Counted from the first letter of the stretch, positions 27,001 to 34,943 are shown. The stretch is 64,000 nucleotides of DNA from JANWWM01 sp046292465 (GCA_046292465.1 JBKBRB010000003.1:124001-188000), one strand, 5' to 3'. Notes: generated from the sequence alone by a model not told the origin. Program-made: numbers and translations.

Positions 27001-27270
27001 ATGATTTTCGGCATGATGCCAATTGCACTCTCTGATTCGCCTGGGGCAGAATGGAAAACAGGACTGGCATGGGCACTCATCGGCGGCTTGACCAGTTCAA
27101 TGTTTCTCACCTTAGTCGTCATTCCAGTTGTCTATCTATGGGTCGATAACATGATGAATCGAATTCCTCAATTCATCACAAAAGTGGCGCGACTGCCAAA
27201 ATTCAAAAAAGAAAGCGATGTCAAGCCCGAACCCGTGACAGTTGAAATGAGCAAGACCAAAGAGGCGTGA
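24082..27270 (+). CDS. Efflux RND transporter permease subunit (AcrB/HAE1-like)
   Basis: This 1062-residue inner-membrane proton-drug antiporter is of usual length with 12 membrane helices and two large periplasmic loops. Recognisable are the N-terminal FIKRPTLVVVMFAVLGVLGW, the first loop YPGASPNEVETGVTKLIEDA, the TM4 proton-relay segment with the Asp pair (VGIWVDDSIVVLENI) and the C-terminal repeat of the same region (LMGLVSKNAILLVDF). The Asp-Asp pair suggests a working antiporter of the hydrophobe/amphiphile branch rather than a metal pump. It is the last gene of the TetR-adaptor-pump operon and ends 28 bp before a strong hairpin terminator. Confidence 0.95.
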   Translation: MSPTRLFIKRPTLVVVMFAVLGVLGWYSYNQLNYELLPKISPPVVVITTVYPGASPNEVETGVTKLIEDAVSGIDKVETITATSSEGVSFVVAQFLQSAKTDIVLQDAQRKVNEILARLPEGAKTPVLSKIALDEFPVLRMGITSAMPSKEFYQLVKDKIQPRLARIPGVAQITLIGGDEREIKIFVNAEKLKSYGLSILQINQAVKNANLDFPTGNIKDKDGQFVLRIAGKFNSLDELRNLIVARTPKGSDIRLSDVAEVVDGQKDYTNINRINGKTSIGLFVSKQSDANAVTVSELVRKELTKIEKDYEYVKLKFEISQDLSLFTVDAADAVKHDLMLAVILVALVMLVFLHSIRNSFIVMVAIPASLISTFGVMYLLDFTLNLMTLLALSLAVGIWVDDSIVVLENIYRRLEQGDDKVTAAVRGREEIGFTALSITLVDVVVFLPLALTSGIIGNIMRQFATVMVVSTLFSLLVSFTITPVLASRISRLEHLTKDTLMGKFGIWFEGVFERFAARYVEILRWALNNRWKVGLSATLLFFASCGLIPAGFIGGEFMTQSDRGEFSVAIELRPGAKLEETNLISQQVEQMIRDIPEVERVAANVGASSDGFVGQSANNIADIAVTLLPKEERKRRGMRSTAEVEFAIKEATKKIPGVKVRVNEIGIFGGANETPVQLVVSGSDLDSVIKGADMLYDIVKRTKGTTDVRLSSEYGKPETRIEIDRAKMAQFGLSIAEVGAALRIAVAGDNEAKFRDGGAEYDIRIQLDEFDRSSTETIGNLTFVNARGQQVELKQFANIYQTTGPTKLQRQDRNPAVIVYAQTAGVPSGTIWQNVQAEMANVTFPSGVKISPQGQLKNQADSFNSLGIALLAAILFVYFILVALYNSYVHPFVVLFSMPLAVIGALWALALSAKTLSVFSILGIIMLMGLVSKNAILLVDFTNKAREDGLNTFDALLEAGRERLRPILMTTLTMIFGMMPIALSDSPGAEWKTGLAWALIGGLTSSMFLTLVVIPVVYLWVDNMMNRIPQFITKVARLPKFKKESDVKPEPVTVEMSKTKEA

Positions 27271-27298
27271 TTCAAACTCACCCTTACCGCCCAAAACA

Positions 27299-27330
27299 CA
27301 AAAGCCCGTTCTTGCTGCAACGGGCTTTTG
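27299..27330. terminator. Bidirectional rho-independent terminator
   Basis: The perfect 12-bp inverted repeat CAAAAGCCCGTT / AACGGGCTTTTG with an 8-nt loop is flanked by A and T runs. It lies between the plus-strand RND pump gene (stop at 27270) and the minus-strand DUF971 gene (stop at 27353), so it can stop transcripts from both sides. Confidence 0.93.
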
Positions 27331-27352
27331 TATTTGATGGACAAGCAAGAAG

Positions 27353-27682
27353 TTAGCGTGCGTTAGAGACGTCTTCAACAGGTGTGGAAATTTGCCGTAA
27401 GTAATCCCACCCGTAAAGTCCCGTGTTGTGTCCGTCCCCCCAAAGCGGCTGAATCGCATAGTTGCCGATAACATCGATTTTTTTGAGGTCATACATGCCA
27501 GGTGTAACAATCGGCAACTTGACCGGCGCGTAGGATTCAAAGAGCACACTTTCGCCTTTGCACCCAGCGCACGGACATTCATCGCGCAAGCGTTTGATAG
27601 GAATTGTGGTTTGAACGCCGTCGCTCCACCACATCGAGAGGTCTAAATCCGAAGTCTTTTTGAGTTTCGTGAGTTGAAGCAT
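27353..27682 (-). CDS. DUF971 domain protein (gamma-butyrobetaine hydroxylase N-terminal-like)
   Basis: This is a 109-residue stand-alone DUF971 domain with the features LTKLKKTSDLDLSMWWSDG, RLRDECPCAGCKGE and the C-terminal GNYAIQPLWGDGHNTGLYGW. The Cys-x-x-Cys and His residues fit the zinc-binding fold known from the N-terminus of gamma-butyrobetaine hydroxylase. In many bacteria this domain is found beside or fused to the iron-sulfur carrier ATPase Mrp/ApbC, which is not adjacent here. The start at 27682 is chosen because the longer frame runs into the next gene without homology. Its exact role is unknown. Confidence 0.88.
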   Translation of the reverse strand: MLQLTKLKKTSDLDLSMWWSDGVQTTIPIKRLRDECPCAGCKGESVLFESYAPVKLPIVTPGMYDLKKIDVIGNYAIQPLWGDGHNTGLYGWDYLRQISTPVEDVSNAR

Positions 27683-27737
27683 GGTTAAAAAGTTTAGTTC
27701 ATGCTTCAAACAGTGGAATCTTCCTTGTGCGTTCAAT

Positions 27738-28925
27738 TCAAGCGCGAGCCTTGACGCGTTGAATGTAAACATCGGCTTTGGGTTTGACGAGCGAGAGCAA
27801 TTCCTGTAGGCGAGCGTCTCCAAGTTCGTTTTGAAGATACTCCCAATTTAGTCGACAAATTTTCTTTTCGTCTTCGCTCAATTGGGCTGAAAGTGACTGC
27901 GCAATGTAGAACCGTTCGACAGCAGTCAGCATATTTTTCTGCTCGAAGGCTATCATGCCAAGTTGAGCAAAAGTGGCGACAATGCCTGAAACATTGCGAT
28001 GTTTTTCATGTTCATTCAACACGGATTCAAATTCTGAAGAGGCTTTGTCGAAATCGCCGCGCATAGCGTAAAGGTTGGCTAATTGCGATTGCGCAGCAAG
28101 TTTCCCTGCAAGATTATCGCTGTCGGAAAGTTCCTTGATGACTTCGCGCATGGAAGAAATCGCATCATCAAAACGCTGTAAGTTGAAATCAATGACGGAA
28201 AGTTGGTGTAAAAGAAACACGCGCAACTCCTTCTCAAAACGAGAGGTGTCGGAAAGTTCAGAAACAATCAGGCGGCGCGCGGCGTCATGTTTTCCTTCCT
28301 TGACAAATGCCGTCGAGTAAGCAATCGCCAGTTGCAGGGCTTCCTTAATCAATCCCGCTTTTTTGAGGTAGTGATGCGCTTTCGGAATTTTCTCTTCGTC
28401 AGGCAACTTGGATTGAGCAAAGTAATTGGAAATCGAAACGCACGCGCTCTGCTTATCGGCGTCAGAAAGTTTCCACAGAACCGAACGTTTGATATGCTCA
28501 TTGAGCACAATGCCGCCTGAACTTTCCTGTTGGATAAAGTTCACACGCATAAGCGTCGTCAAAACAGGAGAAATAGAGGGCGGATAAGTGCTGTCCCAAG
28601 GCATCGTTTTCCAAATGCCGTCGAGAATTTTTTCCGAAAAAGGTTCATCGCATTGCGAAAGCAGAACGCAGGTTGCGTAAAGCACGGGCGGCGAGTCGGA
28701 AAGAAGCATCGTCAGAACGCGCTCAACAAGCGAAGAAAGTGCGGCTTCAAAACCGCGTTCAAATTCTTCGGCTAAATCCAAAATAGAATCGGGGTGTTCG
28801 CTGAGATAAGCAGTGCAAAGTCCAACAGCAAAAGGGTCGTTTCGGGTGAATTGCAGAAGCAAGTCTTTGGCATCGTCGTCAAAATCGACGGCGAAAGTGC
28901 GGAGCGGTGCAAGTGTCGTTGCCAT
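27738..28925 (-). CDS. TPR-repeat protein resembling the C-terminal part of a STAND-type ATPase
   Basis: This 395-residue protein has no P-loop. The first 130 residues (PFAVGLCTAYLSEHPDSILD, then ATCVLLSQCDEPFSEKILDG) resemble the helical lid and winged-helix region that follows the NTPase domain in STAND signalling proteins. The remainder is helical TPR-like repeats (HQLSVIDFNLQRFDDAISSM, QSQLANLYAMRGDFDKASSE, FAQLGMIAFEQKNMLTAVER). It may be a remnant or a stand-alone sensor half. The ATPase half is not seen upstream, where only a repeat-bearing intergenic region exists. Function unknown. Confidence 0.72.
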   Translation of the reverse strand: MATTLAPLRTFAVDFDDDAKDLLLQFTRNDPFAVGLCTAYLSEHPDSILDLAEEFERGFEAALSSLVERVLTMLLSDSPPVLYATCVLLSQCDEPFSEKILDGIWKTMPWDSTYPPSISPVLTTLMRVNFIQQESSGGIVLNEHIKRSVLWKLSDADKQSACVSISNYFAQSKLPDEEKIPKAHHYLKKAGLIKEALQLAIAYSTAFVKEGKHDAARRLIVSELSDTSRFEKELRVFLLHQLSVIDFNLQRFDDAISSMREVIKELSDSDNLAGKLAAQSQLANLYAMRGDFDKASSEFESVLNEHEKHRNVSGIVATFAQLGMIAFEQKNMLTAVERFYIAQSLSAQLSEDEKKICRLNWEYLQNELGDARLQELLSLVKPKADVYIQRVKARA

Positions 28926-29220
28926 AATGATTGTTCATTTTTGTGAGCGATGAAAGTTAAGAACAATCGTAAACAAAAACGAGTGTGTTCATGTTGAGAT
29001 GGAACACAGATTGAATGGATTAAGCGGTTTTTCACTGATGTGGAGTCTTCGCTGCGCTCAGAATGACCGTGTGTGTCGTGTGCGCGTTGCTTTGTCATTC
29101 CAAACAGAGTGAGGAGTGCAAATGAGTTGAGAATTAAGAGTGAAGAATTAAAAGTTTAAACGCATTGCTCACGCTAAACTCTTTGACGCTACGCTCAGAA
29201 TGACAATGAGCGTTACTGCA
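28926..29220. repeat. Dispersed intergenic repeat family, copy A
   Basis: This gene-free stretch carries the blocks GCTTTGTCATTCC..ACAGAGTGAGGA, GAGTGAAGAATTAAAAGTTTA and ACTCTTTGACGCTACGCTCA followed by GAATGACA. The last block also has a partial extra copy (CTTCGCTGCGCTCAGAATGA) at about 29047. The same blocks recur in the same order near 39.7 kb and, inverted, near 58.1 kb. There is no coding content. Confidence 0.82.
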
Positions 29221-29688
29221 TCAGGTTGCGCGAAGGAGTTCTAAAATTTCTTCTGCGTGCGTTTCAGGCTTGACCTTCGCAAAAACGTGCGCGATTTTTC
29301 CCGCTTCATCAATCAAATATGTAACGCGGTTTGTGCCCATATATTCCTTGCCCATAAATTTCTTCATTCCCCATACGCCGTAGTCTTGAACAATTTTCTT
29401 TTCTGAATCCACAAGCAAGCGAAAGGGAAGGTGATACTTTTCGGCAAACTTCTTATGCTTTTTCTCGTCATCAACGCTCACGCCCAGAACTTCCACATTG
29501 AGTTTTTGGAAGTTTGGAAAGTTATCGCGGAAGGCGCAGGCTTCTTTGGTGCAGCCGGGCGTGTCGTCTTTGGGGTAAAAGTAAAGCACAACTTTTTTGC
29601 CTTTGAAGTCTGAAAGTGAAACGGTGCGCCCGTCTTGGTCAATCGTGGTGAAGAGAGGCGCGGTAGAACCAACGGTAAGTAGTGCCAT
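29221..29688 (-). CDS. bcp: Thioredoxin-dependent thiol peroxidase (Bcp/PrxQ)
   Basis: This is a 155-residue peroxiredoxin that reduces hydrogen peroxide and organic hydroperoxides with thioredoxin. The active region YFYPKDDTPGCTKEACAFRD holds the peroxidatic Cys46 and the resolving Cys51 typical of the Bcp/PrxQ branch. The later segments VLGVSVDDEKKHKKFAEKY and NRVTYLIDEAGKI are canonical. The protein is cytoplasmic. It lies 18 bp downstream of an AEC transporter gene on the same strand. Confidence 0.95.
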   Translation of the reverse strand: MALLTVGSTAPLFTTIDQDGRTVSLSDFKGKKVVLYFYPKDDTPGCTKEACAFRDNFPNFQKLNVEVLGVSVDDEKKHKKFAEKYHLPFRLLVDSEKKIVQDYGVWGMKKFMGKEYMGTNRVTYLIDEAGKIAHVFAKVKPETHAEEILELLRAT

Positions 29689-29706
29689 AGCGATATGTGA
29701 AAAAAG

Positions 29707-30639
29707 TTATTGCAAAATTCGCCAAAGTGATGGAAGCGTAAGAAACGAAAGAACAGTCGTAACTGCAATCGTTTGTGCAAGGAGTTCGGAATCGAGTTTG
29801 AACTTATCGGAAATCACCATTGTCAGCACCATGGTTGGCATGGCGGCTTCGAGAACGGTAGCGGCGAAGGCGTTGCCTGAAAGCCCCAGTGTTTGTGCGG
29901 TGAAATAGGCGACAATCGGTGCAAAGGCAAGTTTCAAAAGGAGTGCAGGCAGAATCCAAACGAGCGATTTTGGCGATGAAAAGCGCAGGGCTAATCCAAC
30001 CGAAAAAATCATGACAGGCGCGACGGCACTGCCTGCAATTTTACACGCACTCAAAAATGCTTGCGGAAGTGGCACTTGAAGCGCGTTGAGCACCACGCCC
30101 AGCACAGCACCCCACAGCGGCGGCAATTTAGCAATCGACAACAGCGATGAGCGCAAATCCTGCTTGAAGGGAGAATCGCCATAAAACGCGCCGATGCTTG
30201 CGCCAATCGTGAGCAAGAGCGGCGTAATAGCGAGCAGGTCGTAAAGAATCGGAATGCGTGCATAATCTTCGCCGAGCAAGAGCGTAACCGTTGGCAATCC
30301 TAAATAGGTTGCGTTGCACCATGCCGCGCCAAGCAAGAGCGCGCCAAAACTCGTTTTTGCAAACTTCCCATCTGAAAATTGGAACAATGCGCGATAGAGA
30401 AGCCACGCTACAAGAAGCGTTGAAAGGCAGACAATCGCCGAAGTGGTCGGAACAATCCAAAGTTCGGCATTGAGCGGTGCGTTGTAAAGCACATGAAACG
30501 AGAGTGCGGGAAGAAAAATGTTCAGCACGATTGCGCCAATCGCGGCACGAATCGAGGCGCGTTCAGGCAGGCTCGGAAAAAATTGCCATATCACGCCGAA
30601 GCCCATCAAGATGAGAAATGCGCCGAAGGTCGTTTCCAT
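29707..30639 (-). CDS. AEC family transporter (auxin efflux carrier-like)
   Basis: This 310-residue integral membrane protein has about ten helices. It belongs to the AEC/BASS-like carriers: the N-terminal FLILMGFGVIWQFFPSLPER, the crossover region with LGLPTVTLLLGEDYARIPIL and the C-terminal LEAAMPTMVLTMVISDKFKL are characteristic. Bacterial members move dicarboxylates, amino acids or other organic anions. The substrate is unknown. Its ATG overlaps the stop of the upstream ABC permease gene by one base (TAATG), indicating translational coupling. Confidence 0.88.
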   Translation of the reverse strand: METTFGAFLILMGFGVIWQFFPSLPERASIRAAIGAIVLNIFLPALSFHVLYNAPLNAELWIVPTTSAIVCLSTLLVAWLLYRALFQFSDGKFAKTSFGALLLGAAWCNATYLGLPTVTLLLGEDYARIPILYDLLAITPLLLTIGASIGAFYGDSPFKQDLRSSLLSIAKLPPLWGAVLGVVLNALQVPLPQAFLSACKIAGSAVAPVMIFSVGLALRFSSPKSLVWILPALLLKLAFAPIVAYFTAQTLGLSGNAFAATVLEAAMPTMVLTMVISDKFKLDSELLAQTIAVTTVLSFLTLPSLWRILQ

Positions 30640-31508
30640 TACAAGTCGCGCTGTTTGAAGAGAAAGTAAGTTGCGCCTCCAATCAATCCAATATAAAGAG
30701 CCGTGAGTAAAAATGCGACTTCGGTTTCGAACTGCGGCAGTTGGGTATAAATCTCGGCGGGAATTGTTTGTCCCATGCCTTCGGCTTGTTTGATTTGAGA
30801 TTGAAGTTCGGCAAGCGAGTCGGAATCAAAACGAAATTGATTGACAAGGTCGTCAAAAACTTTGGTCGGAAAAAATTTCACAATTGGCTTCAAGGTGCTT
30901 GAAAATTGGAGCAATCCGCCTGCTAATCCTTCCAAGACGAGATAAAGCACATAGAACGCAATCGCACTGCCCGACGAGCGTGTGAGGAAAGCGAAAAACA
31001 ATCCCAACATTCCGTAGCCTAAAAGTGCCAAGAGATATGTGCCGAAAAGAAAGAGGTCGTGGCTGGTAATAAAAGCGCGGGTAGTTTCGCTTTGTTCGGT
31101 ATTGATTGCGCCAAGATTGAAAAGCATGCCGAGCACAAGCGTGAGCAGAAAGTAGAGAAGCGTCAACGCGAAGGTGGTCAGCAATTTGCTAATGAGAAAC
31201 GATTCTTTGGAAAGCCCATCGATGACATTTTGGCGGGCGGTCTTGAATGTAAATTCGCTTGCTGTAAGCAGAATCAGGGAAATCGGAACGAAGATAATTT
31301 GCAAGCCTTTGAACTGCGAGAGCAGACGCCCCCAATCGCGTGGCAAGAGCATACTCGAGACTTCCTGCCCATTGACGACTGTTACGCTCTGAAAACTGAA
31401 CCACAAAATCAAGGAACTGAACAGTGCAAAAATGCCAAGCGACAGCCAAAACGAAGTGGCGCGGGTCGTTTTGATAGACTCGATTGCAAGGAGCGATGAC
31501 GCATTCAT
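30639..31508 (-). CDS. ABC-2 type transporter permease subunit
   Basis: This 289-residue membrane protein has six helices arranged as in ABC-2 permeases of the NatB/BcrB type. Its N-terminus is MNASSLLAIESIKTTRATSF, and the second helix region is FKGLQIIFVPISLILLTASE followed by the intracellular FTFKTARQNVIDGLSKESFL. The ATPase partner is not adjacent, which is unusual for this family. It is coupled to the AEC gene downstream. Substrate unknown. Confidence 0.8.
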   Translation of the reverse strand: MNASSLLAIESIKTTRATSFWLSLGIFALFSSLILWFSFQSVTVVNGQEVSSMLLPRDWGRLLSQFKGLQIIFVPISLILLTASEFTFKTARQNVIDGLSKESFLISKLLTTFALTLLYFLLTLVLGMLFNLGAINTEQSETTRAFITSHDLFLFGTYLLALLGYGMLGLFFAFLTRSSGSAIAFYVLYLVLEGLAGGLLQFSSTLKPIVKFFPTKVFDDLVNQFRFDSDSLAELQSQIKQAEGMGQTIPAEIYTQLPQFETEVAFLLTALYIGLIGGATYFLFKQRDL

Positions 31509-31571
31509 GGTGAGCGATTGTCGTTTGATGAATGAAGTTTGACGAATAAAGTTTGAGCGAAAAATTTAAGT

Positions 31572-31602
31572 AAAAAAAACAGGCGACCTCAAAAGCCGCC
31601 TG
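31572..31602 (-). terminator. Rho-independent terminator of hflX
   Basis: On the minus strand a hairpin CAGGCG/CGCCTG (31580-31602, 11-nt loop) is followed by a run of eight T (31572-31579 as A on the plus strand). It begins about 20 bp after the hflX stop and separates hflX from the ABC permease gene. Confidence 0.82.
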
Positions 31603-31622
31603 AACGATTCAGAGAAGAAAAT

Positions 31623-32894
31623 TTAATCGGCTTGAACATCAAGGAGTTTTCCTAACAGCGCGTCGACATGTTTCAAATGCTTTTTCGGAAGACGAAAAAC
31701 GACTTCGACAAATTCGCCGTCGTATTTTTTTTCAAGCACTTCGGTTTCGTCGTGCAGTTGGCTGATGATTTTATACTGCGAGATATGCACGCGCGCCGTG
31801 CGGGTTTGAAATTCGGCTTCCATTACTTCGCCGATATGCGCTTTGAGATGCTCAATGTTAATGCCGCGCTCTGCCGAAACAAAGACCGCGTTTGGATAGT
31901 GCGCACGAATGGCATTGAAGTTGAAATCGTCGGGAAGCATATCGGCTTTGTTAAAGACCATCAATACTTCTTTGTTTTCCGCGCCGAGTTCGTGAAGCGT
32001 TTGATTGACGACTTGAATTTGCTCTTCGTAATTCGGGTGGCTGGCATCGACAACGTGCAAGAGCATATCGGCGTCGCGCACTTCATCGAGCGTCGATTTG
32101 AAACTTTGCACGAGTTTATGCGGCAGTTTGCGAATGAAGCCGACTGTGTCGGAAAGCAAAGCGTGTTTGTTGGGTTTAAGATTGAGCCGCCGTGAGGTGG
32201 TGTCGAGCGTAGCGAAAAGGCGGTTCTCCCCTCGAATGCCCGATTGAGGACAAAGCGCGTTCATCAAAGTTGATTTGCCTGCGTTGGTGTAGCCGACAAG
32301 CGCAATGCGCGTGATGTGTTCGCGCCACTTGGTTCGCGTTTCTTGTTGGCGAGCGATGAGTTCCAACTTCCGTTTGAGGTAAGAAATGCGTTGCCAAACA
32401 AGGCGACGGTCGGTCTCGATTTGTGTTTCACCTGGTCCCTTTGTGCCGATGCCACCTTTTTGTTTGGAAAGGTGTGTCCATTGGCGTGTCAGGCGCGGCA
32501 GGAAGTATTCGAGTTGGGCGAGCTCGACTTGCAATTTGGCTTGCGCCGATTTAGCACGAAGTGCGAAGATTTGAAGAATGAGCGCAGTGCGGTCGAGGAT
32601 TTTGCATTCCAAAAGGTTCTCGAGGTTTCGCGCTTGAACCGGAGAAAGGTCTTCATCAAAAATGACGAGGTCGGTCGCGGTCTGCTTGACGAAATCCGAA
32701 AGTTCATTCACTTTTCCTTTGCCAATGAAGAACACAGGGTCGATGTGTTCGCGCTCTTGAATGAACTTTTCTAAAACGATTGCGCCAGCGGTGTCGGCAA
32801 GTTGTTCAAGTTCAGAGAGATAATCTTGAACCTGCCATTTATAGACTTCAGGCGGACGGCTTACACCGACTAACACCGCCTTTTCACGAAGCAA
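31623..32894 (-). CDS. hflX: Ribosome-associated GTPase HflX
   Basis: HflX is a GTPase that binds the large ribosomal subunit and splits or rescues stalled ribosomes, often under heat or antibiotic stress. The N-terminal domain (EKAVLVGVSRPPEVYKW, then FDEDLSPVQARNLE and LDRTALILQIFALRAKSAQA) is typical. The linker QKGGIGTKGPGETQIETDRR and the G domain follow: GYTNAGKSTLMN (G1), DTVGFIRKLP (G3) and FNKADML (G4). Its 423 residues match the family. The start is a TTG at 32894; no ATG occurs between it and the upstream in-frame stop, so a rare start is inferred. Confidence 0.94.
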   Translation of the reverse strand: MLREKAVLVGVSRPPEVYKWQVQDYLSELEQLADTAGAIVLEKFIQEREHIDPVFFIGKGKVNELSDFVKQTATDLVIFDEDLSPVQARNLENLLECKILDRTALILQIFALRAKSAQAKLQVELAQLEYFLPRLTRQWTHLSKQKGGIGTKGPGETQIETDRRLVWQRISYLKRKLELIARQQETRTKWREHITRIALVGYTNAGKSTLMNALCPQSGIRGENRLFATLDTTSRRLNLKPNKHALLSDTVGFIRKLPHKLVQSFKSTLDEVRDADMLLHVVDASHPNYEEQIQVVNQTLHELGAENKEVLMVFNKADMLPDDFNFNAIRAHYPNAVFVSAERGINIEHLKAHIGEVMEAEFQTRTARVHISQYKIISQLHDETEVLEKKYDGEFVEVVFRLPKKHLKHVDALLGKLLDVQAD

Positions 32895-33217
32895 GGTTTC
32901 GATAGGTGTTATTGGTTTTGGTTTGAAAAAGTGCTTTTACTAAGTGGCGGAATTTAGCAAAAAACGTTTGAAAGCAAAGTCAATGTTTGCGCTTGTAGCA
33001 CAGAACAACACAAATCCAATCATGCAAGATAACGGCAAAAACGGTTATTTCGTCTCGTTAGCAGTAGATATGGTCGTTTTTTTTGGAAACGATTATCGCT
33101 AAATTCTTTCGTGTTAGAGACGCACGCAAAAAAGAGACGCACGCAAAAAGATGAACAATTGACAAGCGATGTTATCTTGCAATTCATTTCTCGAAGCGGA
33201 AAAACGGAACTTAATTT
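32895..33217. other. 323-bp divergent intergenic region (hflX / crtB)
   Basis: No gene is visible. It must contain the divergent promoters of hflX and the phytoene synthase gene. It is AT-rich and includes a perfect 17-bp tandem duplication (33116-33149) about 70 bp before the crtB start. No clear riboswitch or terminator structure is seen. Confidence 0.6.
33116..33149. repeat. Perfect 17-bp tandem duplication upstream of crtB
   Basis: The unit AGAGACGCACGCAAAAA occurs twice back to back with no mismatch. It lies 69 bp upstream of the crtB start, where it could duplicate a regulatory site or simply be a slippage product. Confidence 0.92.
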
Positions 33218-34246
33218 ATGCACGCTCAACACAACGCCGTTTCCTCCAACGCAGTGAAGCCAAATGCGGCGACCACGCAATCATCATCGACGCTTTTGCA
33301 CAATCAAAATGCTGACTTTGCCGCATTGTTTAAGACAACGGTTTTAGAGGAATCTGCGCTAACAGCGTCTCAACTTGAATCGGCATTCGAATACTGCCGT
33401 GAAGTCTCGTGGAAGCACGCGAAAACCTTTTACTTTGCCACGCATTTCTTGCCAGCACCGAAGCGTCGAGCGGTTCACGCTGTTTATGCGCTCTGCCGCT
33501 ATGTCGACGACATCGTCGACCACAGCGAAGACAAACTCTCGCGCAAATCGCTCACAAAAGAAAAAATCATTTTGCTCATCAATAAATGGCGCACCGATAT
33601 TGAATCGTGCTACAACGGTATACTCATCGACCACCCCATCATGATTGCATGGCACGATACGCTCAAAAAATATCATATCCCGAAAAACTTGCCGCTCGAA
33701 CTCATCGACGGCGTGTGCATGGACTTGAAGCAAAATCGATACGAAACCTTCGACGAACTTTACACGTATTGCTATAAAGTCGCCTCAGTGGTTGGGCTCA
33801 TGACGTCGGAAATTTTCGGATACACATCGGAAGAATCGCTCAAACACGCCATTGAACTCGGAATTGCCATGCAACTGACCAACATTCTCCGAGATGTTGG
33901 CGAAGACGCGCAAAAAGGACGCATTTACTTACCGCTCGAGGACTTGAAAAAATTTAACTTGACGGAAGAAGACATACTCAACGGCGTGATGTCGGAAAAC
34001 TTCATCAACTTGATGAAATTCGAAATTGAACGCGCACGGTTCTATTACAAAGAATCTGAAAAGGGAATTGCGATGCTCTCGCAAGATAGCCGTTTAGCCG
34101 TTAAAGTCAGCCACGATAATTATAGTCGTATTTTGCGACGTATCGAAGAGATTAACTACAATGTGTTCAAGCAACGAGCATTTGTTTCAAACACAAAAAA
34201 ACTCGCTCTTTTGCCCTATATGTGGCTGAAAGTGAGAATGATGTAA
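33218..34246 (+). CDS. crtB: Phytoene synthase (squalene/phytoene synthase family)
   Basis: This 342-residue isoprenoid synthase is of the CrtB type and should condense two geranylgeranyl diphosphates to phytoene, the first committed carotenoid step. The first aspartate-rich motif ALCRYVDDIVDHSED is at residues 91-105 and the second, LRDVGEDAQKGRIYLP (Asp226 and Asp230), follows. YCYKVASVVGLM is also family-typical. About 55 poorly conserved residues (Asn, Ser and Ala rich) precede the domain, so the true start may be later. A squalene synthase role is less likely given the motif wording. A DUF1997 gene follows 21 bp downstream. No desaturase is in the window. Confidence 0.9.
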   Translation: MHAQHNAVSSNAVKPNAATTQSSSTLLHNQNADFAALFKTTVLEESALTASQLESAFEYCREVSWKHAKTFYFATHFLPAPKRRAVHAVYALCRYVDDIVDHSEDKLSRKSLTKEKIILLINKWRTDIESCYNGILIDHPIMIAWHDTLKKYHIPKNLPLELIDGVCMDLKQNRYETFDELYTYCYKVASVVGLMTSEIFGYTSEESLKHAIELGIAMQLTNILRDVGEDAQKGRIYLPLEDLKKFNLTEEDILNGVMSENFINLMKFEIERARFYYKESEKGIAMLSQDSRLAVKVSHDNYSRILRRIEEINYNVFKQRAFVSNTKKLALLPYMWLKVRMM

Positions 34247-34267
34247 CACGTTCAGAAAGTGAGGTGA

Positions 34268-34885
34268 ATGATGATAATCGTTGGAAAAGCGCACGGACAG
34301 GTGGTGCTTGCATCCGATTTAGACACGGTTTTTCAGTATTTCGCCGACCATAAGAAAATTCTCGGATTCAATCCGCTTTGCAAAGAGGTGGCTGAAACCG
34401 AATTCCCTGATGTTTACCGCTGGGATTTTGAAATCTCCGACCCGCATGCGCACCCGATTCAACTCATTTTCTACGTCAAGCAGTCGCTTCAGGAACAAGT
34501 AGAACCGCAAGGCGAAGCCCCAACGGATGACATTATCTCGCACCGTGAGTTCATGCGTCGAATTCTTTGGTCGGAAATTCCCATCGAGCTCGAAGGAGAA
34601 CCGCCGAACGACCATACCTTCGTGGGACTTGCCTCTGGTCAAATGCTGCTCAAAAAAATTGCTGAACGATCGACCTTTGTCGATGTCAATATGCAGGTTA
34701 CGGTTGATTTCCAAGTGCCAATTTTGCTGCGTGTCTTTCCCGAACCTATCATCAAGGCAATGGCAGAAGTCGCCATGAGCGCAGGCATGCAGGCGGTCTC
34801 AAACAAAATGCTCGAGAATATCAGTAAAGATTTCAACTTCTCAGTGCTTCAAGCCGAACACGCGGGCATCGCTAAATTGAATTAG
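34268..34885 (+). CDS. DUF1997 family protein (START/SRPBCC-like)
   Basis: This 205-residue protein resembles DUF1997, a family best known from cyanobacteria, plastids and some green bacteria, with an SRPBCC-like lipid-binding helix-grip fold. The pattern is an N-terminal strand (GKAHGQVVLASDLDTVFQYF), a central YRWDFEISDPHAHPIQLIFY and a long C-terminal helix (FPEPIIKAMAEVAMSAGMQA). No catalytic residues are apparent. Its place 21 bp after crtB suggests an operon and perhaps a role around carotenoids or membrane lipids; that is inference. Family assignment is from memory of the pattern, moderately sure. Confidence 0.7.
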   Translation: MMIIVGKAHGQVVLASDLDTVFQYFADHKKILGFNPLCKEVAETEFPDVYRWDFEISDPHAHPIQLIFYVKQSLQEQVEPQGEAPTDDIISHREFMRRILWSEIPIELEGEPPNDHTFVGLASGQMLLKKIAERSTFVDVNMQVTVDFQVPILLRVFPEPIIKAMAEVAMSAGMQAVSNKMLENISKDFNFSVLQAEHAGIAKLN

Positions 34886-34943
34886 ACAGAGAAAGTATGA
34901 AGGTTTGGCTTTGAAAGTCTGCGAGTTCGTTGCTACAATGTTG

